A stretch of 64,000 nucleotides of DNA from Sphingomonas sp. TDK1 (GTDB lineage: Bacteria > Pseudomonadota > Alphaproteobacteria > Sphingomonadales > Sphingomonadaceae). Shown here in pieces: positions 7,445 to 16,998 of this stretch. Both the position numbers and the translations under genes were made by a program. The notes under the pieces are model-generated. The model was not told the DNA's origin, ran no database searches, and saw only the letters and a list, made by a program, of their open reading frames with translations. Positions within the stretch are counted from its first letter, which is position 1. Every line of letters begins with the position of its first letter. The stretch lies in the NCBI RefSeq assembly GCF_001650735.1, contig NZ_LXVY01000027.1, positions 124,001-188,000 on the forward strand, given 5' to 3'.

Positions 7445-8789
7445 CCGGCTGCGCTGGCGCGAGGTGCGCGCCACCACCGCCTTCCGGCTGACGGTGATGC
7501 TGGGCGTGGTGTTCCTCGCCGGACTCTGGGCGACGCTGGCGGCCAACTATGCCTTGACCGCGCACGAGCTGACCGTACGCAGCGACCAGATCCTGCTCGC
7601 CCGCGCCAAGGGGCTGCTTGCGACCGCGCCCGCAGCCCTGCCCGCCCGCATCCGTGCGGAAATCGCCAACACCACGCCCGGCCTCAGCTATTTCGCGCTG
7701 TTCGGGCAGGACGGCGAGCAGGTGATGGGCAATATCGTACTTCCGCTGCCGCCCAGGCTGGGTGAGCCTTATGCCGTCAGCGCCCGGCCGGGCGCGCACG
7801 GTCCGCTCCGGGCGCTTGTCGTCCGTACGACCGAGGGGGAGACCATCCTGGTGGCGCGCGACGTTTCGCCGATCCAGGATCTTCGCATCCGCCTGCTCCA
7901 GATCCTGCTGGTCAGCGGCCTGGCGGGCACGGCGCTGGTGATGGCCGCGGCGACCCTGCTCAGCATGGCACCGCTGCGACGGGTGCGGGATCTGGAGCGC
8001 GCCAGCCGGACCATCGCGGCAGGCGGCCTCACCAACCGCATGCCGGTCGCCGGTCGCCACGACGAACTCGACCAGTTCGCGACCACGGTGAACCGGATGC
8101 TGGACGAGCTGGCGCATGTCGTCGCCCAGGTGAAAAGCGCGACCGACGCGATCGCCCATGACCTCCGAACGCCGCTCACCCGCGTGCGCGCCACCCTGCA
8201 TCGCATGCAGCAGGAAGTGCCCCTGCCGGACGCTGCGCGCACGGTCACCGAAGGTGCGATCGAGGATCTCGACGCCGTCGTCGATCGCTTCGCGGCGCTG
8301 TTGCGGATCGCCGAGCTGGAAGCGAGCGGGCGCCGCGCGGGCATGGTATCGGTGGCGCTCGCCGCGCTGCTCGCCGACCTTGCCGAGCTGTACGACCCGC
8401 TTGCTGAGGAACGCGGCATCACCCTCACCGTCGACATCAGCGGGCAGCCAGAGATCCTGGCGGATCCGGAATTGCTGTTCGAAGCGATCGGCAACGTGCT
8501 CGACAATGCGATCAAGTTCGCCCGCACCAAGGTGACGCTGCGGCTGCGCGACGATGCCGGGGTACCGCGGATCGAAGTGGTCGACGATGGCCCCGGCATT
8601 CCGCCCGAGGAGCATGAGGCAGTGCTCCGGCGCTTTCACCGCGCCAGCGGCGCGGCCGGCGTCGAAGGCACCGGCCTGGGGCTGGCGGTGGTCTCGGCCG
8701 TCCTGCACCTGCACGGCTTCACCCTCGCCTTCGATGATGCCCGCCCGGGTCTTATCGCGCGGGTCCACCTGGGCGAACCCGCGCGATAA
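7434..8789 (+). CDS. Sensor histidine kinase, cognate of the preceding regulator
   Basis: A 451-residue EnvZ/QseC-like kinase. A first membrane helix lies near residues 18-42, then a periplasmic domain of about 110 residues, a second helix near 153-178 and a HAMP region. HisKA carries H242 (IAHDLRTPLTR), and HATPase has GNVLDNAIKF, DDGPGIPP and GTGLGLAVV. The small periplasmic domain resembles those of metal or envelope sensors, but the ligand cannot be read from sequence. It overlaps the regulator by 11 nt. It ends 6 bp from the convergent M16 peptidase gene. Confidence 0.9.
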   Translation: MPSDRLRWREVRATTAFRLTVMLGVVFLAGLWATLAANYALTAHELTVRSDQILLARAKGLLATAPAALPARIRAEIANTTPGLSYFALFGQDGEQVMGNIVLPLPPRLGEPYAVSARPGAHGPLRALVVRTTEGETILVARDVSPIQDLRIRLLQILLVSGLAGTALVMAAATLLSMAPLRRVRDLERASRTIAAGGLTNRMPVAGRHDELDQFATTVNRMLDELAHVVAQVKSATDAIAHDLRTPLTRVRATLHRMQQEVPLPDAARTVTEGAIEDLDAVVDRFAALLRIAELEASGRRAGMVSVALAALLADLAELYDPLAEERGITLTVDISGQPEILADPELLFEAIGNVLDNAIKFARTKVTLRLRDDAGVPRIEVVDDGPGIPPEEHEAVLRRFHRASGAAGVEGTGLGLAVVSAVLHLHGFTLAFDDARPGLIARVHLGEPAR

Positions 8790-8795
8790 GCCGCT

Positions 8796-11534
8796 TCACT
8801 TGGCGGCCGGCGCGGCACCGGCAAGCTTGCGCCCCTCGGCATCCCAGACTTCCACCGGTCCGATCCCGAGAGCGCGGATCTTGCCCTCAATCTTCGACAG
8901 GTCGCCCACCACCACCCAGGTCATCGCATCGGGCTTCAGCAGTTGTGCCGCGTTCGTGATCGTTGCCGGGGTCAGCTTCGCATAGGCATCCGGCAGGGTG
9001 GTGATCCAATCATAGGGCCGCGCGAAGCGCTGCACATATTGCAGATAGCCCACCATCGCCTGGCTGGTTTCGAAGCGTCCCGGCAGCCCCAGTACCTCGC
9101 CCTTGGTCAGCAGTTCCAGTTCGCGCGCGCTCGCCGGCCGCTTGCCCCGGATGTCCCGCAGTTCCTGGTCGATCTCGTGCAGCGCCTCGGCGGTCTTATC
9201 GGTCTGTACGCTGGTCGCGACGCCGAAGGCCTGCGGCCCCCGCGCCTCCGCCACGAAGGAGTTCGCGCCGTAGCTCCAGCCCTTGTCCTCGCGCAGGTTC
9301 ATGTTCAGCCGCGCCGTGAAGCTGCCGCCCAGCACATCGTTCATCGCGCCGATCTCGAACTGCCGGGGATCGGACCCCGGCGGGAGGATCTGGCCCACCC
9401 GAATGACCGACTGGATCGCGCCGGGCTTGTCGATCAGCACCACGCGCGGGCTCGTGGCCGCGGCGACAGGGTCGACCTGTTTCGTGCCCTTCGCCTGCAT
9501 TGGCGCTTTCCAGTCGCCGAAGCTGCGCTCCAGCGTCGCGCGCAACGTCGCGAGATCGGTGCCGCCGGCAGCATAGATCGTCGCATTGTCGGGCCGGAAC
9601 CAGCTTTCGTAAAAACCTACCACATCGTCGCGCGTGATCCCGCGCAACGTCTCGGCCCGACCGGCGAGCGGTACGCCATAGGCATGGTTCGCGCCGTAGA
9701 GCAGATAGGTGAAGGTGCGTTGCGCCACCTCGCTCGGCTCCGCAAGGGATTGGGACAGGCCGGACACGTTGAGTGCGCGATCGGCCTCGATGTCGGAGGG
9801 ACGGAAGGCTGGATGGCGGATCTCGTCGGCCCAGAGCGCGACCGTGTCCGACAGGGCCCGCGGCATCGCGGACAGTGTGAAGCTGGTGGTGTCCACGTCG
9901 AGCGTGGCATAGATGCGCGCGCCGAGCAGCGCCTGGCGTTCGGCGAATTGCTGGCCACTGAGGCTGGTGGTTCCTTCGTCCATCAGCCCCATGGTGAAGC
10001 CGCCCAGGCCGGGCTTCGCGCGCTGCTCGGCGGCCTGACCCGCATCGAACACCATCGTCATGTCGACCGTCGGCGCACCCGGTTTTTCGGCCAGCAACAC
10101 GCGGATGCCGTTGGACAGCCGCGTCTCCTGCAAGGCGGGCAGCTTCAGCGCCGGCGAGGGTGCGAGCGGCGGCAGCGCGGTGCGGTCGGCACCGTCCGCC
10201 AGCACCTTGTGGCTACCGAACGGCAACACGGTGAGCTGGTAGTTTGGCCGGGCCAGCCAGCCCGCCGCGACGCTGCGCACCTGCGGGGCCGTTACTGCCT
10301 GCAGCCGCTGCGCCTCAACCGCATATTGTCCGGGATTGCCGGCGAAGACGGTGCTGTCCGCCAGCGCCATCGCTTTGACGTAGATGGATTCCATCGCTCG
10401 CGCATTGTCGGCGAAGGCGCTCGCCTTTACCCGGGCGAGTTCGGGCGCGGACGGCCCCTGCGCGACGAAGTCGTCCAGCACGGCCTTCACCGCCGTCTCT
10501 GCCGCCGCGCGATCGACACCGGGCTTGAGGCGGACGTCGATCGAGAAGATGCCCGCCACCGCGAAACCTGCATAGCTGGCCGCGGCATAGGTCGCGAGCT
10601 TCTTGTCCTGCACCAGGACCTGGAACAAGCGGGATGTTTTGCCGCGGCCCAGCGCCTGTGCCGCCGCCTGCAGTGCCGGTGCTTCAGCGGTGCCGCGGCC
10701 CGGCACCGCCCAGGCCCATGCGATCGCCGTCTGGGGAACATTGTCTTCCATCGTCTCGCGCCTGTCGCGCTCCAGCGCCGGCACCCAGGCCGTGGTGCGA
10801 CTTACCGGCGCACCGGCAGGCACGCTGCCGAAATACTTCTGCATCAGCGTCTTGGCCTGCTCCACGGTGACGTCGCCGGTAAGGGAGACGACGGCATTGG
10901 TCGCGCCGTAATAATCGGCGAACCACGCCTTAACGTCCCCCAGGGTCGCGGCGTTCAGGTCTTCCATCGATCCGATGGTGGGATGATGATAGGGGTGCCC
11001 CTCCGGGAAAAGCGCGGCCGCCTGGCGAGGGTCCATCAGCGCATAGGGCGTGTTCTCGCGGGTGCGCTTCTCGTTCTGGACGACCTTGCGCTGCTCGTCG
11101 AGCTTCGCCTGGCTGATCGCGCCGGCAAGATAGCCCATGCGATCGGATTCCAGCCACAGCACGCGCTCCAGCCCGCCAGTGGGCACGATCTCGTAATAAT
11201 AGGTCTGGTCGAGCGAGGTCGCGCCGTTGACGCCGGAGACGCCGATCTCCTGCAGCGGCGGCATATATTCCTTGCCGTGGTGCTCGGAGCCGTTGAACAT
11301 CAGATGTTCGAACAGATGCGCGAAGCCCGACTTGCCGGTCGGCTCGTTCATCGAACCGACATGGTACCACACGGTCACGGCCACCTTGGGGGTGCTGTGG
11401 TCCTCATGCACGACGACCCGCAGGCCGTTGGGCAGAGTGAATTGCTGGAAAGGAATGGCTTCCTGGCCATAGGCGGGGGCCGCGCATGCGAGCGCGAGAG
11501 AAGCGGCCGTGCGAAGCAGCGCGGTGCGGAACAT
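8796..11534 (-). CDS. M16 (pitrilysin) zinc metallopeptidase, periplasmic
   Basis: A 912-residue secreted protein with a signal peptide ending near AYGQ. It has the two-half M16 architecture. The N-terminal half has the inverted zinc motif HxxEH at H73-L-F-E-H77 (FAHLFEHLMF) and the downstream Glu region (VVQNEKRTREN). The second half lacks the motif, as usual. M16 peptidases degrade peptides inside a closed chamber. It starts 67 bp after the TBDR stop on the same strand and is the last gene of the sigma/FecR/TBDR set. This suggests that it processes a peptide ligand imported by the receptor, which is inference. Confidence 0.9.
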   Translation of the reverse strand: MFRTALLRTAASLALACAAPAYGQEAIPFQQFTLPNGLRVVVHEDHSTPKVAVTVWYHVGSMNEPTGKSGFAHLFEHLMFNGSEHHGKEYMPPLQEIGVSGVNGATSLDQTYYYEIVPTGGLERVLWLESDRMGYLAGAISQAKLDEQRKVVQNEKRTRENTPYALMDPRQAAALFPEGHPYHHPTIGSMEDLNAATLGDVKAWFADYYGATNAVVSLTGDVTVEQAKTLMQKYFGSVPAGAPVSRTTAWVPALERDRRETMEDNVPQTAIAWAWAVPGRGTAEAPALQAAAQALGRGKTSRLFQVLVQDKKLATYAAASYAGFAVAGIFSIDVRLKPGVDRAAAETAVKAVLDDFVAQGPSAPELARVKASAFADNARAMESIYVKAMALADSTVFAGNPGQYAVEAQRLQAVTAPQVRSVAAGWLARPNYQLTVLPFGSHKVLADGADRTALPPLAPSPALKLPALQETRLSNGIRVLLAEKPGAPTVDMTMVFDAGQAAEQRAKPGLGGFTMGLMDEGTTSLSGQQFAERQALLGARIYATLDVDTTSFTLSAMPRALSDTVALWADEIRHPAFRPSDIEADRALNVSGLSQSLAEPSEVAQRTFTYLLYGANHAYGVPLAGRAETLRGITRDDVVGFYESWFRPDNATIYAAGGTDLATLRATLERSFGDWKAPMQAKGTKQVDPVAAATSPRVVLIDKPGAIQSVIRVGQILPPGSDPRQFEIGAMNDVLGGSFTARLNMNLREDKGWSYGANSFVAEARGPQAFGVATSVQTDKTAEALHEIDQELRDIRGKRPASARELELLTKGEVLGLPGRFETSQAMVGYLQYVQRFARPYDWITTLPDAYAKLTPATITNAAQLLKPDAMTWVVVGDLSKIEGKIRALGIGPVEVWDAEGRKLAGAAPAAK

Positions 11535-11601
11535 CGAAAATCCTCGTGAAAAATGCGCGCCGGCGTAATCCTGGAAGCGCCGGCGCGAGTTGGGCCGAAC
11601 C

Positions 11602-14600
11602 TCAGAAGATGACGGCGCCGCCGATCTTGAACTTGCGCCCGCCCAGATAGGTGGCGCGTGTGTAGGTGCCGGCCATCAGCTGTTGCAGGTCGGGCGTGGT
11701 GGTGCCCTTCAGCAGGTCGGAGCCCTCGACATAGAGCCGGTATTTGCGCGTGCGCGGATCAAGATAATATTCCGCGTGGAGGTCGAGGGTATGCACCCCC
11801 TTGTCCCATACCGACAGGCCGCGCGGGACGAAGTTGTTGAGCGTCTTGGACTGGAAGCTGTACGCCAGCGTGCCGTCGAAGCCATATTTGTTGTAGGTTA
11901 GCGCAACCGTGCCGGAGTGCTTGGGCTGCTGGTTGAACGGCAACCCGGCGAATTCGTAGACGTTGCTTTGGCCTGTTGGGGCATAGGCCCAGCTATAGCG
12001 CTGCCAGCGTTTGCTGTGCGTGTAGGTGTAGTTGGCGATGATGCCCAGGCCGCCCAGCGCGCCGGGCAGGAAGTCGAACTGCCGTTCGAACCGTGTCTCG
12101 ATGCCCCAGATCGTCGCCAGATGGGCGCTGTTGATCGGAGACCCGCCGTTGATGAACACTTTCTCCGGATGCGCCGGGTCGAAATAGGGCGCTCCCTGGA
12201 AATAGGGGTGATTCGGCAGCGTGACATTGGCAAGGTTGGCCGGCCCATTGGTTTGGGTGGACTGCAGCAGATTGTTGATCCGCTTGTAGAAGCCGGCGAG
12301 CTTGATGATGCCGATCTTGTGATAATATTCGGCGCTCAGGTCGAAATTGTGCGTGATCGCCTGTTTGAGGTTCGGGTTGCCCGAATTGAGCTGCAGTACC
12401 GGCTTCACGCCCTCCGGACCGGGAATCGGGATGTTGATGAAGCTGATCCGGGTCTGCTGCGACAGGTCTCCGATCTGCGGTCGCGCAACCGACAGGAAAT
12501 AGCCGCCGCGGAAGATCAGATTGTCTGACCGGCGATAGTTGAACAGGACGCGTGGCAGGAAATCCTCGGACCTTGCGCGCTCCGTCACCAGCTTGCTGAA
12601 CTGGTTCTGGAAGATCAGATCCGTCCCGAAGCCGCCGCCGTCCTGCGCGAGGATCGGGCCGACATAGGTCGGGAAAAGCAGATTGGATGCGCTGAGATCG
12701 GTGCGGTTGTACCGCACGCCGCCGATGATCTCGAGCTTGCCGAACTGCAGCTGGCTCTGCACATAGGCGGCGTAATTATCCTCGCGCGTGCCTTGGCGGT
12801 CCTGTCCGTCCACCGGCTTGATCGGGTTCAGCGTCAGCTGTCCGCTCTTGGCGATATAGTCGCCGATATGGTCGAGAAACCCGATCAGCGTGCTCTCCGA
12901 CATGGCGGTGAAGTTGGCGCCCGTCACGCCGATCCGGCGGAGATCGGTCGGCGTGAACGGCAGGCCCAGCGAAGCGATCGACGCGTTGCCGCCGAACTGG
13001 GTGCGCACCAGGTCGTGCCGGAATTTGGCGCGCTCGAAGCGTCCGCCGACCTGCACATATTTCAGGAAGCCCCAGTCCATGTCCCAGCGCACGCTGAGAT
13101 CGCCGGTATAGCGATCGTTGCTGCCGGTGGTGGTGTCGATCTGGCCGGTCCCGCTGCTGATCTTGTACAGCGACGGATCGTTGATCACCGCCCAGCCGGC
13201 CTCGCTGAGCAGCGGAATCGGTATGGCATCGCCGCTTCGCCGGGCGAAGGCGGAGATGATATAGCCCAGCTTGGCGTCGGTCGCGGCAGGCTGGAACAGG
13301 GCCGGGGTCGCCTCGGTTCCAGGCGTGCGCATGTCCAGTGCGGTGTTGCGGCCATGGTTCTCGCTGCCATGGGCATAGCCTGCAAGGTAAATGAAGGTCA
13401 GCTTGCCGAGCGTGCTCTTGCCGTTGAAGCTGTAAGTGTCGGTTCGGCTCTTGCCGCCGGGATCATAACCATAGACCTGCTCGCGGTAGAGCGAACCGTT
13501 GCCGGGTTTGAGGTTCAGATGCAGCGCCGAGATGGCCTCGCCACCCGGTACATCCGAATAATCCCCGCCGGCTGAGAAAACGTCGGACATCGAATAGCTG
13601 GTGCGATCGGATTCGGCGTGCTGGAAATCGAAGCGAAGATTGGTGTGGCGCCCGATCTGCCATTCGGCCGACAGGGTTGCCGCGACCGTCGACTGCTTGA
13701 CATGGTTGAAATCGGTCTGCAGCTGCGAGACATAGACGCCATCGTCGCCCGGCACGAACGGGAAGGTCGCGCGGGGATCGACGGCCTCGATCGTGGTGAG
13801 CGTCGGCTTGCCGTTAGCGGCGTTCGGCAGGAACGCGCCGAAGTTCGTGACCGTCCCGTACGCAATGTTGCGCACCGAATTGCGGCGGTACTGCACCGAG
13901 GCGCTGAGGCCGAGATTGTTCTGCGCGCCGAACCGCCCTGCAACCGTGCCGGACGCAAGCAGATCATGGCTGAAGTCCTTGGCCCCCAGCCCGCCTTCCA
14001 GCTGGAAACTGGCATAGCGGCGCGGGCGGTTGAGCGGCGAGAGCGTCTCGATCTCGATCAGGCCCCCCGTGCCGGCGCTGTCCTGACTCGGCAACAGGCT
14101 CTTGCTGATCGTGATCTTGCTCACGGAGTCTGCGAGCAAGTTATTAAGATTGGCGGAGCGCCCCGTTCCATTACCCACCGGCAACTGCAGCCCGTTGAGC
14201 TTCACGTTGTTCATGTCCGGGTCCAGCCCGCGGACAATCACGTTGGTACCGTCGCCGGTCACGCCGTCGCGCTGGAACGACACGCCGGCGGTGCGCCGCA
14301 GCGCGTCGGCAAAGGTGGTGCCGGTGAAATTGCCGAGATCGTCGGCAGAGACGACTTCCGAATTATTTTCGGCGCTGCGTTGCAGGTTGAGCGCGTTGGC
14401 GCGCGCGCTCCGCGTGCCGTAGACGACGATCCGCGACCCTTCCTCGGTGATGCCTTCGTTCAACGCCAGATCGAACGCGCTCACACCGCTGCCCACAAGG
14501 ACGGTTTGCGTTCGCGTCTCGAAGCCGAGAAACGAAATCTCCACCGTGTAGGTCCCCGGCGCGAGATCGTCGAAGCGGAAGTCGCCGTTATCGTCAGCGG

Positions 14601-15018
14601 TCGTCGTCTGGCCGGTTTGAACGATGCGGACCAGCGCGCCGGCCAGCGAACGCCCGCCCTGGTCCCGCATCAGATGCCCGGAAATGCTACCCTTTCCGCC
14701 GCGGCTTTGCCCGGCGGCAGGCGCGACGATGTACGAACCGCCGCTGGTAACGGTGAGCGTAAGGCCCGACCCCTGAAGCAGCGTATAATAGGCGTCGCGC
14801 GCGCTGAATTCGCCGTGCAACGCCGGTGCATCCCGACCGCGCAGCGTCGCCCCGTCGAAGACAATATTGGTCGTCGTGCGGGCGGCGACGGAGCGCAGCG
14901 CGCCCTCCAGCGACTGCGCCGCCATGTCGAAACTATACCGAGTCTGGGCTTGGGCAACGGGAATTACGGACAGGCAGCAACCCGCTGCGAGAACGGCAAG
15001 CATCGGTCTGGATGGCAT
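11602..15018 (-). CDS. TonB-dependent receptor with STN signalling domain
   Basis: An outer-membrane receptor of 1138 residues from ATG 15018, which has a GGGGGG ribosome site (a GTG at 15066 is an alternative). After the signal peptide (ends VAQAQ) comes an STN domain (about residues 27-105), then a carboxypeptidase-regulatory-like Ig domain (about 112-190, SLAGALVRIV to TYTVEISFLGFET), then plug and barrel ending in Phe. The STN domain passes a ligand signal to FecR, matching the FecR gene 111 bp upstream. The combination of STN and CarboxypepD_reg suits larger ligands such as peptides or glycans, but the ligand is unknown. Confidence 0.9.
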   Translation of the reverse strand: MPSRPMLAVLAAGCCLSVIPVAQAQTRYSFDMAAQSLEGALRSVAARTTTNIVFDGATLRGRDAPALHGEFSARDAYYTLLQGSGLTLTVTSGGSYIVAPAAGQSRGGKGSISGHLMRDQGGRSLAGALVRIVQTGQTTTADDNGDFRFDDLAPGTYTVEISFLGFETRTQTVLVGSGVSAFDLALNEGITEEGSRIVVYGTRSARANALNLQRSAENNSEVVSADDLGNFTGTTFADALRRTAGVSFQRDGVTGDGTNVIVRGLDPDMNNVKLNGLQLPVGNGTGRSANLNNLLADSVSKITISKSLLPSQDSAGTGGLIEIETLSPLNRPRRYASFQLEGGLGAKDFSHDLLASGTVAGRFGAQNNLGLSASVQYRRNSVRNIAYGTVTNFGAFLPNAANGKPTLTTIEAVDPRATFPFVPGDDGVYVSQLQTDFNHVKQSTVAATLSAEWQIGRHTNLRFDFQHAESDRTSYSMSDVFSAGGDYSDVPGGEAISALHLNLKPGNGSLYREQVYGYDPGGKSRTDTYSFNGKSTLGKLTFIYLAGYAHGSENHGRNTALDMRTPGTEATPALFQPAATDAKLGYIISAFARRSGDAIPIPLLSEAGWAVINDPSLYKISSGTGQIDTTTGSNDRYTGDLSVRWDMDWGFLKYVQVGGRFERAKFRHDLVRTQFGGNASIASLGLPFTPTDLRRIGVTGANFTAMSESTLIGFLDHIGDYIAKSGQLTLNPIKPVDGQDRQGTREDNYAAYVQSQLQFGKLEIIGGVRYNRTDLSASNLLFPTYVGPILAQDGGGFGTDLIFQNQFSKLVTERARSEDFLPRVLFNYRRSDNLIFRGGYFLSVARPQIGDLSQQTRISFINIPIPGPEGVKPVLQLNSGNPNLKQAITHNFDLSAEYYHKIGIIKLAGFYKRINNLLQSTQTNGPANLANVTLPNHPYFQGAPYFDPAHPEKVFINGGSPINSAHLATIWGIETRFERQFDFLPGALGGLGIIANYTYTHSKRWQRYSWAYAPTGQSNVYEFAGLPFNQQPKHSGTVALTYNKYGFDGTLAYSFQSKTLNNFVPRGLSVWDKGVHTLDLHAEYYLDPRTRKYRLYVEGSDLLKGTTTPDLQQLMAGTYTRATYLGGRKFKIGGAVIF

Positions 15019-15129
15019 GGTATTCCCCCCACGGAGCGCGACCCTTTTCGCTGTCTCCCTATCCACCTAGACGATGCTGCAATGCGAAACCGACATGCTT
15101 CGGACACATAAATGTCATGGCTTGCGAAT

Positions 15130-16077
15130 TCAGCGCATGATCCGCAAAGTTTCTCCCTCTTCCGCGACATGAAGCCCATGCAGTGTCGCTACCGCGCGGG
15201 CAAATTCGCCGGTGTCGTTGGTCGCGAACACGCCCGACACCTGCAGCGACGCCAACGCAGGATCGGCCAGCACGAGGCGCGGGCCGCCATAACGGTTCAT
15301 CTCGGCCACCGCATCGGCAAGGGGCGTATCGGCAAACATCGCCTGCCCGCGGCGCCAAGCCGTCGCAGCCTCTACGGGCTGCACATCGATATGCGCCGCG
15401 CCCATCTCCGGAGCGCGAAGGCGGTCGCCTGGTTTGAGATAGGTCGGCGCGCCACTGCTGCCAGAACGCCGCAGGTCCGTGACCGCAACCCTGCCGTGGA
15501 GCAACGTCACCGTCACCGTATCGCCATCTCGCCGGACGACGAAGCTGGTCCCAACCGCCCGAATCTGCTTGTCGCCTGCGCGGACGAGGAACGGGCGGGT
15601 GCTGTTATGCGCCACTTCGAACATCGCCTCGCCGCGATCCAGCTGCACCAGCCGCTCCTTCGCGCCATAGCGCACTTCAACGCTGCTGTCGGTGTTGAGC
15701 GCGATGCGGCTGCCATCCTCCAGCGTGGCGACCTTCTGTTCGCCGATGCCGGTGGAATAGGCGGCGGGCCGGGCGATCCAGAGCAAGGTCGCGATGGCAA
15801 GAGCTGCCACCAGCACCGCCGCAAGCGCATAGAGCGGCGCGCGCAAGCGGGGGTGCGGTGTTGCGAGGGCACGCTTCGATTGCGCGATCTCCGGCAGGTC
15901 CGCCCAGATATCGGTCGCGCGCTCGAACGCTTCCCGGTGTGCGGGATCGGCACGCAGCCATTCTCGGAATGCGGCTTCGCGTTCCGGAGTACGCGAATCA
16001 GACTGCAGCCGCGCGAGCCACACCGCCGCTTCGGCCGCGGCGCGGGTATCAAGCCGGCTCACCATCCGTCCATCCAC
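15130..16077 (-). CDS. FecR-family anti-sigma factor
   Basis: A 315-residue protein. The N-terminal DUF4880-type helix bundle (AAEAAVWLARLQSD..EAAFREWLRADPAHREAF, in parts) is cytoplasmic and would bind the sigma factor. One membrane helix lies near residues 88-108 (LYALAAVLVAALAIATLLW), followed by the periplasmic FecR domain (VATLEDGSRIALNTDSSVEV) and an STN-like end (FADTPLADAVAEMNRYG). It relays receptor occupancy to the ECF sigma factor. It overlaps the sigma gene by 19 nt and precedes the STN-type TBDR. Confidence 0.93.
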   Translation of the reverse strand: MDGRMVSRLDTRAAAEAAVWLARLQSDSRTPEREAAFREWLRADPAHREAFERATDIWADLPEIAQSKRALATPHPRLRAPLYALAAVLVAALAIATLLWIARPAAYSTGIGEQKVATLEDGSRIALNTDSSVEVRYGAKERLVQLDRGEAMFEVAHNSTRPFLVRAGDKQIRAVGTSFVVRRDGDTVTVTLLHGRVAVTDLRRSGSSGAPTYLKPGDRLRAPEMGAAHIDVQPVEAATAWRRGQAMFADTPLADAVAEMNRYGGPRLVLADPALASLQVSGVFATNDTGEFARAVATLHGLHVAEEGETLRIMR

Positions 16078-16535
16078 TGCATCAGCTGCAGCGTCGCGCG
16101 GGCAACCTGCTTTTCGACAGCGGCGACGCTCATGCTCTCGTCGGCCGCGATTTCGGCATAGGTCGCGCCATCGAGACGGCGGCGCAACAGGATGCGGCGG
16201 GTGCGTTCCGGCAGCCGGGCAAGACCCGCCTGGGCACGCGCGAGCCGGCCCTGTTGTTCCAATACCTGCGCGGGATCGGGGGACGCATCGGCGATCTCGA
16301 GCAGGTCATTGGTGGCGGCGAACGGTGCGCGGGCGTCGCGCCGGCGGCGATCGATTGAAAGGTTGATCGCCGCCGTTACCAGCAACGCCTCCCGCGATCG
16401 GGCTTGTTGCGCGCGCTCATAGCGCTCGATCCTGAGGAATGCTTCCTGCACCAGCTCGTCCGCATCCTGCTCCGCGATACCGCGACGAAGCACCGCACGT
16501 TTCGCCTTCGCCAACATGTCCGCAAGATCGGGCAC
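16059..16535 (-). CDS. FecI-type ECF sigma factor
   Basis: A 158-residue ECF sigma factor with region 2 (EQDADELVQEAFLRIERY) and region 4 (LPERTRRILLRRRLDGATYAEIA in parts, then VAAVEKQVARATLQL). This is the FecI-like class paired with FecR. The start ATG 16535 follows AAGGGAG. It is the first gene of a four-gene set with FecR, a TBDR and an M16 peptidase, and would direct transcription of the receptor when the ligand is bound. Confidence 0.92.
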   Translation of the reverse strand: MPDLADMLAKAKRAVLRRGIAEQDADELVQEAFLRIERYERAQQARSREALLVTAAINLSIDRRRRDARAPFAATNDLLEIADASPDPAQVLEQQGRLARAQAGLARLPERTRRILLRRRLDGATYAEIAADESMSVAAVEKQVARATLQLMQWMDGW

Positions 16536-16712
16536 GCCATCGCTCCCTTAGCTAGACGCGCGAGATTGGAAAGTCCGACAAGCTTCGAGCCTGAGGTTCC
16601 GGGGATGCATTGCTCCAGATTGGTCAAGTCTCGTACCTTTGCCAAGCGCTGTTTGCTTTTTCATTTTGTCGAAAGCGGGACGCGCCGCTGCGTGTCGGCC
16701 GCAAGATGAAGC

Positions 16713-16988
16713 TTGATCCGTCCGGGCAACAGCCCAATGCCCGGCGCCTCGGCGAGCGCGTTGTCGACGCGGCGGGGCGCAGCAGCGACGTTACATGTGC
16801 ATTGGTATCTCAACAATGTTGTTCGGCGGCGGCTGAACGCGATCGACTGGACGATCGTCCGTCCGGGCGCCAATGGGGTCATCCCTGACGCTCACGGCCA
16901 GAGCGTCGTCGGTCGCGCGCGGATCGCTTTCTTGATGCGCCGGACAGCGGAAGGATGCGTGGAACAGCATGCGGTGGAGACGGCGTAA
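16713..16988 (+). pseudogene. Remnant of an atypical SDR NAD(P)-binding protein
   Basis: This 463-bp gap (16536-16998) holds no intact gene. One + strand frame keeps a recognisable piece of an atypical short-chain dehydrogenase (NAD(P)H-binding, SDR5-like): NAIDWTIVRPG, then IPDAHGQS, then RARIAFLMRR. This corresponds to the usual SGLDWTIVRPG, the Gly-rich strand and RADVAAFLL near the end of these proteins. The N-terminal nucleotide-binding half is missing and the segment is only about 90 codons. It looks like a decayed gene end, but could be chance similarity. Confidence 0.4.
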
Positions 16989-16998
16989 CCTGGCTTCG

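Noticed and set aside
8943..11549. 868-codon open frame on the + strand opposite the M16 peptidase
   Set aside because: It mirrors the GC-rich third positions of the real gene, has Arg/His/Gln/Gly-rich low-complexity sequence, and matches no fold. The minus gene has a signal peptide and zinc motif.
8796..16535. Lasso-peptide cluster (FecI/FecR/TBDR are common beside them)
   Set aside because: No precursor, B1/B2 protease, or asparagine-synthetase-like cyclase is present, and the peptidase is M16 rather than an isopeptidase.
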